Assembly: GCF_011927955.1 (NCBI RefSeq)
Contig: NZ_JAATJN010000001.1
Location: forward strand, 930,001-994,000
Reading direction: 5' to 3'
Length of the DNA: 64,000 nt
DNA from: Brevibacterium marinum
GTDB lineage: Bacteria > Actinomycetota > Actinomycetes > Actinomycetales > Brevibacteriaceae
The notes under the pieces were generated by a model that was given only the letters and a program-made list of their open reading frames with translations, made no database searches and was not told the DNA's origin. The translations under genes were made by a program, and so were the position numbers. This document shows positions 18,154-26,670 of this stretch, in pieces (the first letter of the stretch is position 1; each line of letters begins with the position of its first letter).

Positions 18154-19481
18154 GGCGGCTGTTCCGGAACTGGTCCGGGCACGTCCACGCCCATCCGCAC
18201 ACCTTCGTCAGGCCCACCTCGGCGGGGGATCTGCGCGATGTCCTGCGCACGGCCGCGAAATCGGGTCAACGGGTCCGTGCCGTCGGCGCCGGTCACTCGT
18301 TCACGCCCGTCGCCGCAGGTGACGAGGTCATGATCAACCTCGACCATTTCAGCGGAATCATCGCCGTCGACGAGCCGAGTCAGCGCGTGCGTTTCCACGC
18401 CGGCACCCGGCTGCGCGACATCCCGGCCCTGCTCGCGCCCTTCGGGCTGGCCCTGGCCAACCAGGGCGACGTCAATCCGCAGGCGCTCGCCGGAGCGATC
18501 TCGACGAGCACCCATGGGACCGGGCTGTCCTTCACCGGTTTCGCCGGAACCGTCACCGGACTCAGCCTCATGGCTGCGGACGGCAGCGTGCGCAGGCTGT
18601 CGGCGACGAACGATCCCGAGGTCTTCGATCTGGCCCGCGTCGGCCTCGGCGTGCTGGGCATCGTCACCGAGATCGAGCTGCAATGCGTACCCGCCTTCGA
18701 CCTCATCGCCGAGGAGGTCGTGGCCGGCCTCGATGAGCTGCTGGCCGACCTGGAGGCGCGGATGCGAGGGGCCGACCACTTCGAGTTCTACTGGTTCCCC
18801 CACACCGACACCGCGCTGACGAAGACGAACACCCGCGTCGGCCTCGGCGAGATCGGTCCGGGCCACCTCGCCGAGGCCGGGGTCCGCAACCGGTTCGTCG
18901 ATCTCTTCGACAAGGAGGTCGTCGAGAACGGCGGCCTGCGCCTCGCCGTCGAACTCGGTGCGGCCGTGCCCGGTCTCGTGCCGCGCATCAATCGGGTTGC
19001 CCAAGCCGCCGTTTCCGACAGGACGTACCGGGCGCCGGGCCACGACGTCTTCGTGACACCTCGGCGGGTGCGGTTCAATGAGATGGAGTATGCCGTTCCC
19101 CTCGAATCCGGCGCCGAGGTGATCCGGGAGATCCGAGACGCCATCGAGTCGCGGGGATGGAGGATCTCCTTCCCGATCGAGGTCAGATCGGCAGCCGCCG
19201 ACGATGTTCCGCTGTCGACGGCCTGTGGACGCGAGACCATGTACATCGCGGTGCACCGCTTCTTCAAGGAGGACTTCGCCGAGTACTTCCGCGTCGTCGA
19301 ACAGATCTTCGCCCACCATAACGGCCGCCCCCACTGGGGCAAGATCCACACCCTGGGTGCGGGCGAACTGCGCCGACTGTACCCGCGCTTCGACGAATTC
19401 TGCGAGCTGCGACACCGGCTCGACCCGCAGGCGATGTTCGGCAGCCGATACACCGACTCGCTGTTCGTCCCGGGAGCCTGA
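18150..19481 (+). CDS. D-arabinono-1,4-lactone oxidase family FAD oxidase
   Basis: An FAD-linked oxidase of the aldonolactone oxidase family, 443 residues. The N-terminal PCMH/FAD-binding domain has RAVGAGHSFTPVAAGDEVMI near residues 43-60 and LANQGDVNPQALAGAISTST near 104-125. The C-terminal ALO domain ends with the conserved HWGKIHTLGAGELRRLYPRF and LDPQAMFGSRYTDSLF. Family members oxidise sugar lactones or alditols with O2. The GTG at 18150 gives a GTGA overlap with the upstream PLP gene, and the GTG at 18141 is an alternative. A degenerate two-copy 51-bp repeat starts at its stop codon. Confidence 0.9.
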   Translation: MRRLFRNWSGHVHAHPHTFVRPTSAGDLRDVLRTAAKSGQRVRAVGAGHSFTPVAAGDEVMINLDHFSGIIAVDEPSQRVRFHAGTRLRDIPALLAPFGLALANQGDVNPQALAGAISTSTHGTGLSFTGFAGTVTGLSLMAADGSVRRLSATNDPEVFDLARVGLGVLGIVTEIELQCVPAFDLIAEEVVAGLDELLADLEARMRGADHFEFYWFPHTDTALTKTNTRVGLGEIGPGHLAEAGVRNRFVDLFDKEVVENGGLRLAVELGAAVPGLVPRINRVAQAAVSDRTYRAPGHDVFVTPRRVRFNEMEYAVPLESGAEVIREIRDAIESRGWRISFPIEVRSAAADDVPLSTACGRETMYIAVHRFFKEDFAEYFRVVEQIFAHHNGRPHWGKIHTLGAGELRRLYPRFDEFCELRHRLDPQAMFGSRYTDSLFVPGA

Positions 19482-19571
19482 TACCGGCTCATCGGATCGG
19501 ACGTCGGATACGCAGGCCGGATCGGACTCCTGATGCGCACGTCTGATCTGGCGTCGGATACGCAGCCGACC
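19477..19571. repeat. Two-copy repeat of about 51 bp starting at a stop codon
   Basis: CCTGAT occurs at 19477 (its TGA is the stop of the lactone oxidase gene) and at 19529. Each is followed about 25 bases later by CGTCGGATACGCAG (19503-19516 and 19552-19565). The copies are diverged and have small indels. Confidence 0.65.
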
Positions 19572-19683
19572 TGCCCAAATGGGTCTACCGGCAGTAGGCT
19601 GGGCGGGAGAAACTCGACGATCAGCCTCGGTCGCTGTCGCCGAGGGATACGACCGCAGCATTTCCTACGAAATGGAATCGTCG

Positions 19684-21054
19684 ATGTCAGAGTTCGACCC
19701 GCAGGCCCAATCGGACCCAGCAGCAAGCTCCAACCCGCAGCGAGAGAAGGGGCGCCGCCGATCCATGCTGGTCGCGGCCTTCGGCACCGTCGTCGAGTGG
19801 TACGACTTCTCGATCTTCTTCTACGTCGCGACCATCCTGACCACCGAGTTCTTCGGCGATCGGACCGACTCCCTGCTGCTCACCCTGGGCGTCGGAGCCG
19901 CCGGCTTCCTGTTCCGACCGTTGGGCGCCATGGTCTTCGGCCACCTCGGCGACAGGGTGGGTCGCAAATCAGCGCTGGTCGTCTCCGCCGTGCTCATGGC
20001 CATCGCGATGCTCGGCATCGCCATCATGCCCACCTACGACGCGATCGGCATCTGGGCCGGCGTCGGCATGGTCTTCTTCCGCTGTCTGTCGGGCTTCTCC
20101 GTCGGCGCCGAGTACACCGGGATCATGGTCTTCCTCATGGAATCGGCCGGCAGCAATCGGCGCGGACTCGCGGCCAGCTGGGCCGCTGCCAACAGTGAGG
20201 TCGGAGCTCTTCTCGCGGTCGGATCCGGGGCATTCCTGGCCGCCACGCTGTCTCCTGAAGCGATGAGCTCCTGGGGATGGCGGGTCCTGTTCGTCCTCGG
20301 TGCCCTGTTGGCCGCGCTGATGATCCCGCTGCGTCGGATGATGGAGGAGACGGACACCTTCAAACGTCTGCAGCAGGCGGAGAAGAGCAAACCTGCCCTC
20401 AAGCACAGTCGTTCGCCCCTGCTCATCGCCTTCCTCCAGCAGCCCCGTGCGATCCTCGTCGCCTTCCTCATTTCGTCGATCGGCTCGGTCAGCTACTTCC
20501 TCAACATCACCTACGTGCCGACCTACATCGAAGAGGTCTCGGACGTGAAGAACTCCGGGTCCCTCGCACTGGGCACGATCGCCGCCGTCGTCGCGATCGT
20601 CATCACCCCGTTCTTCGGCATCGCCTCGGACCGCTTCGGACGGAAGAAGACCCTGGCCGTGCTCATGGCCGTCTTCATCCTCACCACGATCCCCGCATAT
20701 GCCCTGCTGGGCGACGGGAACTCCGGCGTCGCCGTCTTCGGGGCGGCGTTCCTCGCCGTGCCTGCCGCGGGCTGGAGTGCGGTCGCGGCGGCCATGGTCC
20801 CCGAGCAGTTCACCGGGACGAGTCGCTTCTCCGGAATGGCGATCGGCTACAACGTGGCCACCGTCCTCTTCGGCGGGCTCTCCCCGCTGATTGCGACCGC
20901 GCTGATGAGCTCCACGGGTCTCACGCTCGCCCCGGCCATCTATGCGACCGTCATCGTCGTCGTCGCGGGCATCCCGACCCTGATCCTGGCCCGCAATATG
21001 GCGGGCAGGCCCTTGGCAGAGGTCGACCATGACAAGGACCTCGTGTCGGTGTGA
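19684..21054 (+). CDS. MHS-family major facilitator transporter
   Basis: A 12-helix proton symporter of the metabolite:H+ symporter family, 456 residues. The family signature FGTVVEWYDFSIFFY begins near residue 30, and the loop 2-3 motif GHLGDRVGRKSALV is near 85. DRFGRKKTL marks the loop 8-9 repeat. MHS carriers take up organic acids, betaines or shikimate, and the substrate is not evident here. The start could also be the ATG at 19672. Neither has a strong ribosome binding site. It stands alone, converging on a hydrolase gene. Some similarity in layout to the second MHS carrier at 36617 is seen, but they are clearly different paralogues. Confidence 0.9.
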   Translation: MSEFDPQAQSDPAASSNPQREKGRRRSMLVAAFGTVVEWYDFSIFFYVATILTTEFFGDRTDSLLLTLGVGAAGFLFRPLGAMVFGHLGDRVGRKSALVVSAVLMAIAMLGIAIMPTYDAIGIWAGVGMVFFRCLSGFSVGAEYTGIMVFLMESAGSNRRGLAASWAAANSEVGALLAVGSGAFLAATLSPEAMSSWGWRVLFVLGALLAALMIPLRRMMEETDTFKRLQQAEKSKPALKHSRSPLLIAFLQQPRAILVAFLISSIGSVSYFLNITYVPTYIEEVSDVKNSGSLALGTIAAVVAIVITPFFGIASDRFGRKKTLAVLMAVFILTTIPAYALLGDGNSGVAVFGAAFLAVPAAGWSAVAAAMVPEQFTGTSRFSGMAIGYNVATVLFGGLSPLIATALMSSTGLTLAPAIYATVIVVVAGIPTLILARNMAGRPLAEVDHDKDLVSV

Positions 21055-21105
21055 GGGAGTCAGCGGAAAGGCGCCAGACGTCTGAATGAGCGAGTCGGTG
21101 TCGGG

Positions 21106-22038
21106 TCAGTTCCGGGGGAGTCGCTCCAGGAGCCAGGAGACGATCTCCGGCCAGGCGCGTTCGGCGACCGAGCGTCGCAGCAGACCGTGATGGCCGATGC
21201 GGGAGACCTCGAGCTCCTGGGGCGTGAAGGTGCGTCGTTCCACCTCGGCGAGGCGGACATGGTCGACGAGGGCGTCGATCTGAGCCGGTGACGCCCACTT
21301 GTCGTCGCCGGCTCCGGTCGCGAGCACCGGCGTGCGCAAGCGAGCCATCCGAGCGGTGGCACCGAGGCTCGGATCGTCGAAGAAGTACTCGGACATGGAC
21401 ACCCACCGGCCCCATTCGAGCATGGCCGCAGTGGGGATGTCCTCGCCCAGACCGAGGCGTTTGCCGGGCGCGTAGCCGACGAGCGGACTGATCAGGGGGC
21501 CGAGGGCTCTGAGGATGAGGCCGACTCGCAGTCGTTCGGCCAGCGGATTGATGTCGCGCAGCGCCGCTCGCGCGGTGCCCACTGTGACGATTCCGTGCAG
21601 GTCGTCGGTGCCGTTGCCCAGCAGCAGAGCATGACCGCCGAGGCTGTGCCCGAGCGCGAGCTTCGGCAGTTCGGGAAATTCGCTTCGTGCCCAGGCCGCG
21701 ACCGCATTCGCGTCTTGGTGCATCCAATCGCGCATCCGCAGCCGTGTGTGCTCGTGCGCCGGACCCGAGGCAGCCACGCCTCGCACATCGTAGGTGAGCA
21801 CGGCCAGCCCGCGGTCGACCGCGTAGTCGGCGAAGTTCGTGTAGAAGCGGGCCGGCGTCGCCGTGGCGGGATGGATGGTGAGGAATCCGACCGGAGTCCC
21901 CTGCGGCATCAGGAGCGTGCCGACGATGTGGTCCTGCCCGTCGGGGGCGCTTGTGTCGATGCTTCCGAGACCGGGGGCGATGGTGCGTGTGGCACCGGTG
22001 ACCGGAATGTGCACGGAACTCATCATTGTGCTCGTCAT
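21106..22038 (-). CDS. Alpha/beta hydrolase
   Basis: A serine hydrolase of 310 residues, substrate unknown. The nucleophile elbow is GHSLGGHAL near residue 134, with LTYDVRGVA before it as the oxyanion region, an acidic residue near GAGDDKW (about 243) and His in GHHGLLR (about 285). The layout resembles the group annotated as serine aminopeptidase S33 or lysophospholipase-like. The ATG at 22038 is used, with an in-frame ATG at 22026 as an alternative. A 12-bp perfect palindrome 34 bp upstream may be an operator. It follows purB on the same strand after 89 bp, and a link in function is not evident. Confidence 0.88.
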   Translation of the reverse strand: MTSTMMSSVHIPVTGATRTIAPGLGSIDTSAPDGQDHIVGTLLMPQGTPVGFLTIHPATATPARFYTNFADYAVDRGLAVLTYDVRGVAASGPAHEHTRLRMRDWMHQDANAVAAWARSEFPELPKLALGHSLGGHALLLGNGTDDLHGIVTVGTARAALRDINPLAERLRVGLILRALGPLISPLVGYAPGKRLGLGEDIPTAAMLEWGRWVSMSEYFFDDPSLGATARMARLRTPVLATGAGDDKWASPAQIDALVDHVRLAEVERRTFTPQELEVSRIGHHGLLRRSVAERAWPEIVSWLLERLPRN

Positions 22039-22071
22039 GGACCCAGGCTAGCGATGATCCAGCCAACAATC

Positions 22072-22083
22072 TACTGATCAGTA
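22072..22083. promoter_or_regulatory. Palindrome upstream of the hydrolase
   Basis: TACTGATCAGTA is a perfect 12-bp palindrome 34 bp before the hydrolase start and in the gap after purB. Its size and place suit a TetR-type operator, but no such regulator gene is adjacent. Confidence 0.4.
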
Positions 22084-22127
22084 ATGATTCTGTGCGGTGG
22101 GTGCCCGTGGCGGCCGGGGAGGAGAGA

Positions 22128-23561
22128 TCAGCCCTGCGTGCGAGCCTTCCAGTCCGCGACCTCTGATTCGGCCAGCTGAGCGGCGACGCCGATGTAGCTC
22201 GCCGGAGTCAGAGCGGTCAGCAGCTCAGTCTCGGCCTCGGGCAGTCCGAGGCCCGCGACGAAGGACTGCAGATCGGCCTGATCGATGCGCTTGCCGCGGG
22301 TGAGCTCCTTGAGCTTCTCGTAGGGATTGTCCATGCCGGGCACTCCCTGCAGTCCGGCGGCGCGCATGACCGACTGGATCGCCTCGCCGAGGACCTCCCA
22401 GTTGGAATCGAGGTCGGCGGCCAGTGCCTCTTCGTTGATCGACAGGGCGGCCAGTCCTTTGACCAGGTTGTTCATCGCCAGCACCGAGTGGCCGAAGGCG
22501 ACGCCGATGTTGCGCTGGGAGGTCGAGTCCGTGAGGTCGCGCTGCATCCGTGAGGTCACCAGGGTCGAGGCGAGCGAGTCGAGCAGTGCGCAGGAGAGCT
22601 CGAGGTTGGCCTCGGCGTTCTCGAAGCGGATCGGGTTGACCTTGTGCGGCATCGTCGAGGAACCCGTCGCGCCGGCGACGGGGATCTGCTTGAAGTAGTT
22701 CATCGAGATGTAGGTCCACATGTCCGTCGCCAAGTTGTGGGCGATGCGGTTGAACCGTGCGATATCGGCGAAGAGCTCTGCGTCCCAGTCGTGGGACTCG
22801 ATCTGAGTGGTCAGCGGATTGAACGTCAGCCCCAGGCTGCCTTCGACGAAGGTCTTGGCCAGCCGGGGCCAATCGGCACCGGGCACGGCGGCCAGATGAG
22901 CGGAGTACGTGCCCGTCGCACCGTTGATCTTGCCGAGGAATTCGCCGGCTTCGATGCGTTCGTACTGACGGCGCAGGCGGTGGACGAACACGGCCAGCTC
23001 CTTGCCCATCGTCGTCGGCGTCGCCGGCTGGCCATGCGTGTGCGAGAGCAGGGGGACCTCGGCGAGCGCCGAGGCGGTGTCGGCCAGGGAGTCGATGAGG
23101 GCCTTCGCGCGGGGAAGCCACACATCGACCGTCGCACCCTTGACGCCCAGCGCCCAGGACAGGTTGTTGATGTCCTCAGAGGTACAGCAGAAGTGGACGA
23201 GTTCGCTGAGATCGTCGGCACCGAGCTCGACTAGCGCTTCTTTGATTGTGTACTCGACAGCCTTGACGTCGTGGACGGTGACCGCCTCATGGGTCGCGAG
23301 CGTGGCGATCGTCTCGGCACCGAAGTTCTCGGCGAACTCGCGAAGCCCGGCGACCTCGTCCTCGGTGAGGCGCCGAACGCCCTCGACCACCGAGTTCTGG
23401 GCCAGGTGGATGAACCACTCGACCTCCACGATGATCCGATTGCGGTTCAGGGCCGCCTCGGACAGGTGATCGACGAGGTCAGCGGTGTCCTTGCGGTAAC
23501 GGCCATCGAGTGGTCCGAGAGCAATGGCGGGCGAGATGTCAGCAAGCGAAACGGTCGGCAT
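22128..23561 (-). CDS. purB: Adenylosuccinate lyase
   Basis: Catalyses two fumarate-releasing steps in purine synthesis: SAICAR to AICAR and adenylosuccinate to AMP. The 477-residue protein carries the fumarase/aspartase superfamily signature GSSTMPHKVNP near residue 290, the TSEDINN motif near 128 with the substrate-contacting Thr-Ser, and the HTHGQPATPTTMGKE motif near 175 with the catalytic His. LGPLDGRY near residue 16 is typical of PurB. Length and motifs match the E. coli-type enzyme. The ATG at 23561 starts PTVSLADISPAIALGPLDG. No other purine genes are nearby. Confidence 0.96.
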   Translation of the reverse strand: MPTVSLADISPAIALGPLDGRYRKDTADLVDHLSEAALNRNRIIVEVEWFIHLAQNSVVEGVRRLTEDEVAGLREFAENFGAETIATLATHEAVTVHDVKAVEYTIKEALVELGADDLSELVHFCCTSEDINNLSWALGVKGATVDVWLPRAKALIDSLADTASALAEVPLLSHTHGQPATPTTMGKELAVFVHRLRRQYERIEAGEFLGKINGATGTYSAHLAAVPGADWPRLAKTFVEGSLGLTFNPLTTQIESHDWDAELFADIARFNRIAHNLATDMWTYISMNYFKQIPVAGATGSSTMPHKVNPIRFENAEANLELSCALLDSLASTLVTSRMQRDLTDSTSQRNIGVAFGHSVLAMNNLVKGLAALSINEEALAADLDSNWEVLGEAIQSVMRAAGLQGVPGMDNPYEKLKELTRGKRIDQADLQSFVAGLGLPEAETELLTALTPASYIGVAAQLAESEVADWKARTQG

Positions 23562-23815
23562 GCTGACAGTTTCTCATGAGCCCGGCGCGGGCGCGGAACC
23601 GACCGCCCGGCGACGACCCCGCTGCCGGCCGAGAGCGGTGACTCGCGCTCACTCGCCTGTGGAATCGGCGGTGACTTCGACGTCGAAACCCTGTGGAGCC
23701 TCGACGGGCGTCCACAGGGGTCTCGAAGGAGCTTCCGGCGGGGAAGCGCCCAACCCTACGGTGAAGTCGGACCAGGGCACTCGGGGCGAGCAGGAAATCG
23801 GACAGGAGGTTGACG

Positions 23816-24061
23816 GTGATCACCGATGAGCTGGCGGCCAACCGGGACGGGTGGCGGCATCGAGCGAACGAACTGCGCAGCCTGGCGCAGAGCTGTCGGC
23901 AGCTCGAGGGGTGGGACTCGCCCGCAGGGCGCAAGCTCGGCGATCGGCTGGTGGCGTGTTCGGATTCGATCATCGCGCTTGCGCAGCGCGCGGACAAGCT
24001 CGCCGAGGCCTACGACCTGCATCTGCAGGTCGTCTCAGTGGGAGGCAGGCTCCAGATATGA
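23816..24061 (+). CDS. WXG100-like small helical protein
   Basis: An 81-residue, almost wholly helical protein. A helix to about residue 30, a turn with EGWDSPAG, and a second helix give the hairpin of the ESAT-6/WXG100 superfamily, where a W-x-G turn is usual. Here it is WDSPAG, which is frequent in actinobacterial WXG-like proteins. The GTG at 23816 has AGGAGG seven bases upstream, while the TTG at 23810 is too close to it. Its stop overlaps the next gene (ATGA). It is probably a partner or substrate of a type VII secretion system, but no EccC-type ATPase gene is in the window, so this is inference. Confidence 0.6.
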   Translation: MITDELAANRDGWRHRANELRSLAQSCRQLEGWDSPAGRKLGDRLVACSDSIIALAQRADKLAEAYDLHLQVVSVGGRLQI

Positions 24062-24852
24062 GCGATGCGACGAGACCGGAACCGAGACCGCAGGGCAGAT
24101 GGTTCGCCGTCGACGTCCGCCGGATCATGCGGCTGCCCGACCGTCTCAAGCCTCTCTGGCCGCACGAGCTGATGCCGCACGCCGACGACGTGGGCCCCGC
24201 ACCGACCGTCGACGAGAGTGCCGACGGTGCAAGCGCGGGTCCGAAAGCCTCGGCGGGGGACACGGCCGCGGGCGAAGGACCGGGTGCCGGGACGGCGATC
24301 GGTGAGACGCTGATGCTGGAGGAGTCGACCGGCACGGAATCGACGCGCGGACTCGATGTGCTCACCGCCTGGCTGACGGGCTTCGCGGCCGAACTCGATC
24401 TCACCCGCTCGCGAATGACCATCGTCGTCAGCTCCGGGGAGGAGACCGCCCACCTCGAAGTGTGCCTGGGCGACGACATCGCCTCGGCCATCCTGGTTCT
24501 GCGCGGTGTCGGCTTCGAGGAGTTCGAGGGCTACGAACTGCTCAGGCGCCTTCGACCACAGGACCTCGCCGAGGCGGTCGAGGAGCTGTGCTCACTGATC
24601 GAGAACGACTGCGTGCTCACCCTGAGCTGCCTGAACGAGGTCGGGGCCGCCGGATTGGAGTTCCTGCATCGTGTCGACGGCACCTGGGTCCGCCCGACGC
24701 TGGAACGCGACGGAGACACGATCACGGTCGGCGCCGGACAGGACCTCGGAAGCGGCGCGGTGGCCACCTTGCTGGCGGCGACCCTCACACGACTCTGGAC
24801 GACCGCGACCCAGCCGACCCGGCGAAGTGCGACGAACGGCGGACAGCCATGA
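24058..24852 (+). CDS. Unknown protein, middle gene of the WXG-like cassette
   Basis: I do not recognise this 264-residue protein. Residues 1-45 are basic and start MSDATRPEPRPQGRWFAV. Residues about 45-85 are a low-complexity Gly/Ala/Asp linker. From about 90 a globular alpha/beta domain follows with hydrophobic strands (RMTIVVSS, TAHLEVCLG, DCVLTLSCLN) and an acidic helix (EAVEELCSLIEN). No signal peptide or membrane helix is evident. It overlaps its upstream neighbour and its downstream neighbour by four bases each (ATGA), so all three are one translation unit. Chaperone or immunity roles are possible for a gene in this place, but nothing in the sequence proves either. Confidence 0.6.
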   Translation: MSDATRPEPRPQGRWFAVDVRRIMRLPDRLKPLWPHELMPHADDVGPAPTVDESADGASAGPKASAGDTAAGEGPGAGTAIGETLMLEESTGTESTRGLDVLTAWLTGFAAELDLTRSRMTIVVSSGEETAHLEVCLGDDIASAILVLRGVGFEEFEGYELLRRLRPQDLAEAVEELCSLIENDCVLTLSCLNEVGAAGLEFLHRVDGTWVRPTLERDGDTITVGAGQDLGSGAVATLLAATLTRLWTTATQPTRRSATNGGQP

Positions 24853-26366
24853 TCGCGACCCGAACCACCGGCGGGTCACAGATCACGTTCGACGACCGGG
24901 CGGATGCCAGCGGCGACGAACTCCAGGGGATCTGCGGCCGGATCGGCGATCTTGCGGCAGAGGGCACGCTCGGCGACTTCGATCTGGCCACACTCCTGAC
25001 TCAGGTCCCCTCCCCGCTGACGGCGATCAATGTCGACGCCTGCCGCGCCGTCTACCACCAGAAGTCGGCGCTCGTGCTCATCGAGCTCGAAGTCACCGTG
25101 CTCGCGATCAGAGCCGCGGCCATCGCCTACCGACAGGCGGAGAAGGGCATCAGCGAGACCTTCGGCGGGCTTCTCGACTACTTCGGCTATCTCACCGGTC
25201 GTGTCATCGCCATCAGCCTGCCCGTGCTCGTGCCGATCGGCATCGCGGTCGGTGCCCCGATCTATCTGGGGCTGAAGCTCCTCGACGCCACCGGTCTCGA
25301 CGATGTCGTGGCCAAGCACGTCGGCATCGACCTGGCCCAGACCAAGGCGGAGGTGAAAGAGGCATTCGTCGCTCTCGTGTTCGAGAACTCCGATGTCTCC
25401 GGGGCCATCATCGAACACGTGCTGCCGGGGATCGTCGTCGGCTTCATGGGGCTGCCGCCGACGGTCCTGGCCACCGACGGAGACCATGCGGTGTGGCCGC
25501 ACGACTCCAGCTCGATGACGGCCTGGATGCTCGGTGGTGCGAACATGTTCGGACTGCTCCTGCCCTCGGACGTGGAGGTCTGGCAGGCCGAAGGCATCAC
25601 TCCGGCCCGTGACGAACCGCCACGCGACCTCGAGGACCTCTACATCCGGGAGGCCAATCGCCATCGCGGCGCGGACTCCGGACAGGTCAGAATCGAAGAG
25701 ATCACCGCCGCGGACGGCACCGCCCGCTACATCGTCTATGTCCCCGCGACGACCGACTGGTCGGCCGAACCCGGTGAGAACACCACCGATATGACCACCA
25801 ACGTGCAGGCCATGGCCGGCAACGACACCGTCATGGCCGAGATGGTCCGACAGGCCATCGCCGATGCGAAGATCGCCTCCGACGCCGAGGTGATGCTGGT
25901 CGGATATTCCCAAGGCGGGATCACCGCAGGTTCGCTGGCCGCCGATCCGGCATTCTTGGCCGATGTGAATGTGACCGCGCTGGTGACCGTGGGAGCCCCG
26001 ATCTCAGACTTTCCCGTCCACGAGGACATCGACGTCCTCTCGATCGAACACGAACAGGACCTGGTGCCCGACCTCGACGGCAATGAGAATCCGGCCGAAG
26101 ACCATTGGTCGACGGTCACCGTCGACTACGAGCCCGAGCAGCTGCGCCGAGCCCCGAACCTGCAGGACAAGACCGATGCCGAACTCGACGAGCTGTTCTC
26201 CTCCGCCGGAGCCGCACACTCCTCGGCCGCCTACGCCGCCTCGATAGGACTCATGCTCGGAGCCGGGCACGCCGGACTCAATCGGTTCACTGCGAAGAAC
26301 TCGCAGTTCTTCACCGGCGATCTCAAAGAGACGCGGGACTACCAGGGCAAACGCAAACGACCATGA
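24849..26366 (+). CDS. Membrane-associated alpha/beta hydrolase with a GYSQG nucleophile
   Basis: A 505-residue protein. The first about 105 residues are helical and resemble a WXG100-type N-terminal domain, and two hydrophobic segments lie near 118-150. The C-terminal half is an alpha/beta hydrolase with the cutinase-like nucleophile elbow GYSQG (Ser near 354), a downstream EHEQDLVPD acidic loop and a candidate catalytic His in AAHSSAAY near 455. The ATG at 24849 overlaps the previous stop. A helical N-domain fused to an enzyme is how many type VII secretion effectors look, so an exported lipase or esterase is a fair inference. A stem-loop (26380-26425, one bulge) follows the stop. Confidence 0.65.
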   Translation: MIATRTTGGSQITFDDRADASGDELQGICGRIGDLAAEGTLGDFDLATLLTQVPSPLTAINVDACRAVYHQKSALVLIELEVTVLAIRAAAIAYRQAEKGISETFGGLLDYFGYLTGRVIAISLPVLVPIGIAVGAPIYLGLKLLDATGLDDVVAKHVGIDLAQTKAEVKEAFVALVFENSDVSGAIIEHVLPGIVVGFMGLPPTVLATDGDHAVWPHDSSSMTAWMLGGANMFGLLLPSDVEVWQAEGITPARDEPPRDLEDLYIREANRHRGADSGQVRIEEITAADGTARYIVYVPATTDWSAEPGENTTDMTTNVQAMAGNDTVMAEMVRQAIADAKIASDAEVMLVGYSQGGITAGSLAADPAFLADVNVTALVTVGAPISDFPVHEDIDVLSIEHEQDLVPDLDGNENPAEDHWSTVTVDYEPEQLRRAPNLQDKTDAELDELFSSAGAAHSSAAYAASIGLMLGAGHAGLNRFTAKNSQFFTGDLKETRDYQGKRKRP

Positions 26367-26670
26367 ACTCCTCGGACATGCGTTTGTCGGATGTTGGAAC
26401 AACTGAGCGACCATCGACAAATCGCTGTCGAGGCCTTTGGACGTGAGGCACACGCGCAGAATCCGTCTCTTAGGCTGATCTCGACCAGAACGAAAGGCAC
26501 TCGACGCACTCTGCCGATGTGGCATGCAGTGAGTGGATTCGGTATCGTAGTACTACCTGTGAATCACATCACTCGAGGGCGAGATCTCACACCAGAGGCC
26601 CCGCCCGAAGTACACAGTCCACCACTGGTCACCTCCGGTGCTGTTGGACCTTGAACAAAGGAGAACTGAA
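26367..26670. promoter_or_regulatory. 304-bp non-coding region upstream of the dehydrogenase operon
   Basis: It holds an imperfect stem-loop just after the hydrolase gene and, further on, two adjacent perfect palindromes: GTAGTACTAC at 26547-26556 and TGTGAATCACA at 26558-26568. They lie about 100 bp before the E1-alpha start and are candidate operators for the operon. CAAAGGAGAACTGAA (26657-26670) supplies the ribosome binding site. I see no gene. Confidence 0.5.

Noticed and set aside
21040..21108. A further stop-anchored repeat between the MHS and hydrolase genes
   Set aside because: GTCGGTGT recurs about 47 bp apart near both stops, but the rest does not align, so it may be chance.
26558..26568. 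A CRP/GlxR binding site
   Set aside because: TGTGAATCACA has the right half-sites but a one-base centre instead of the six bases that the family needs.
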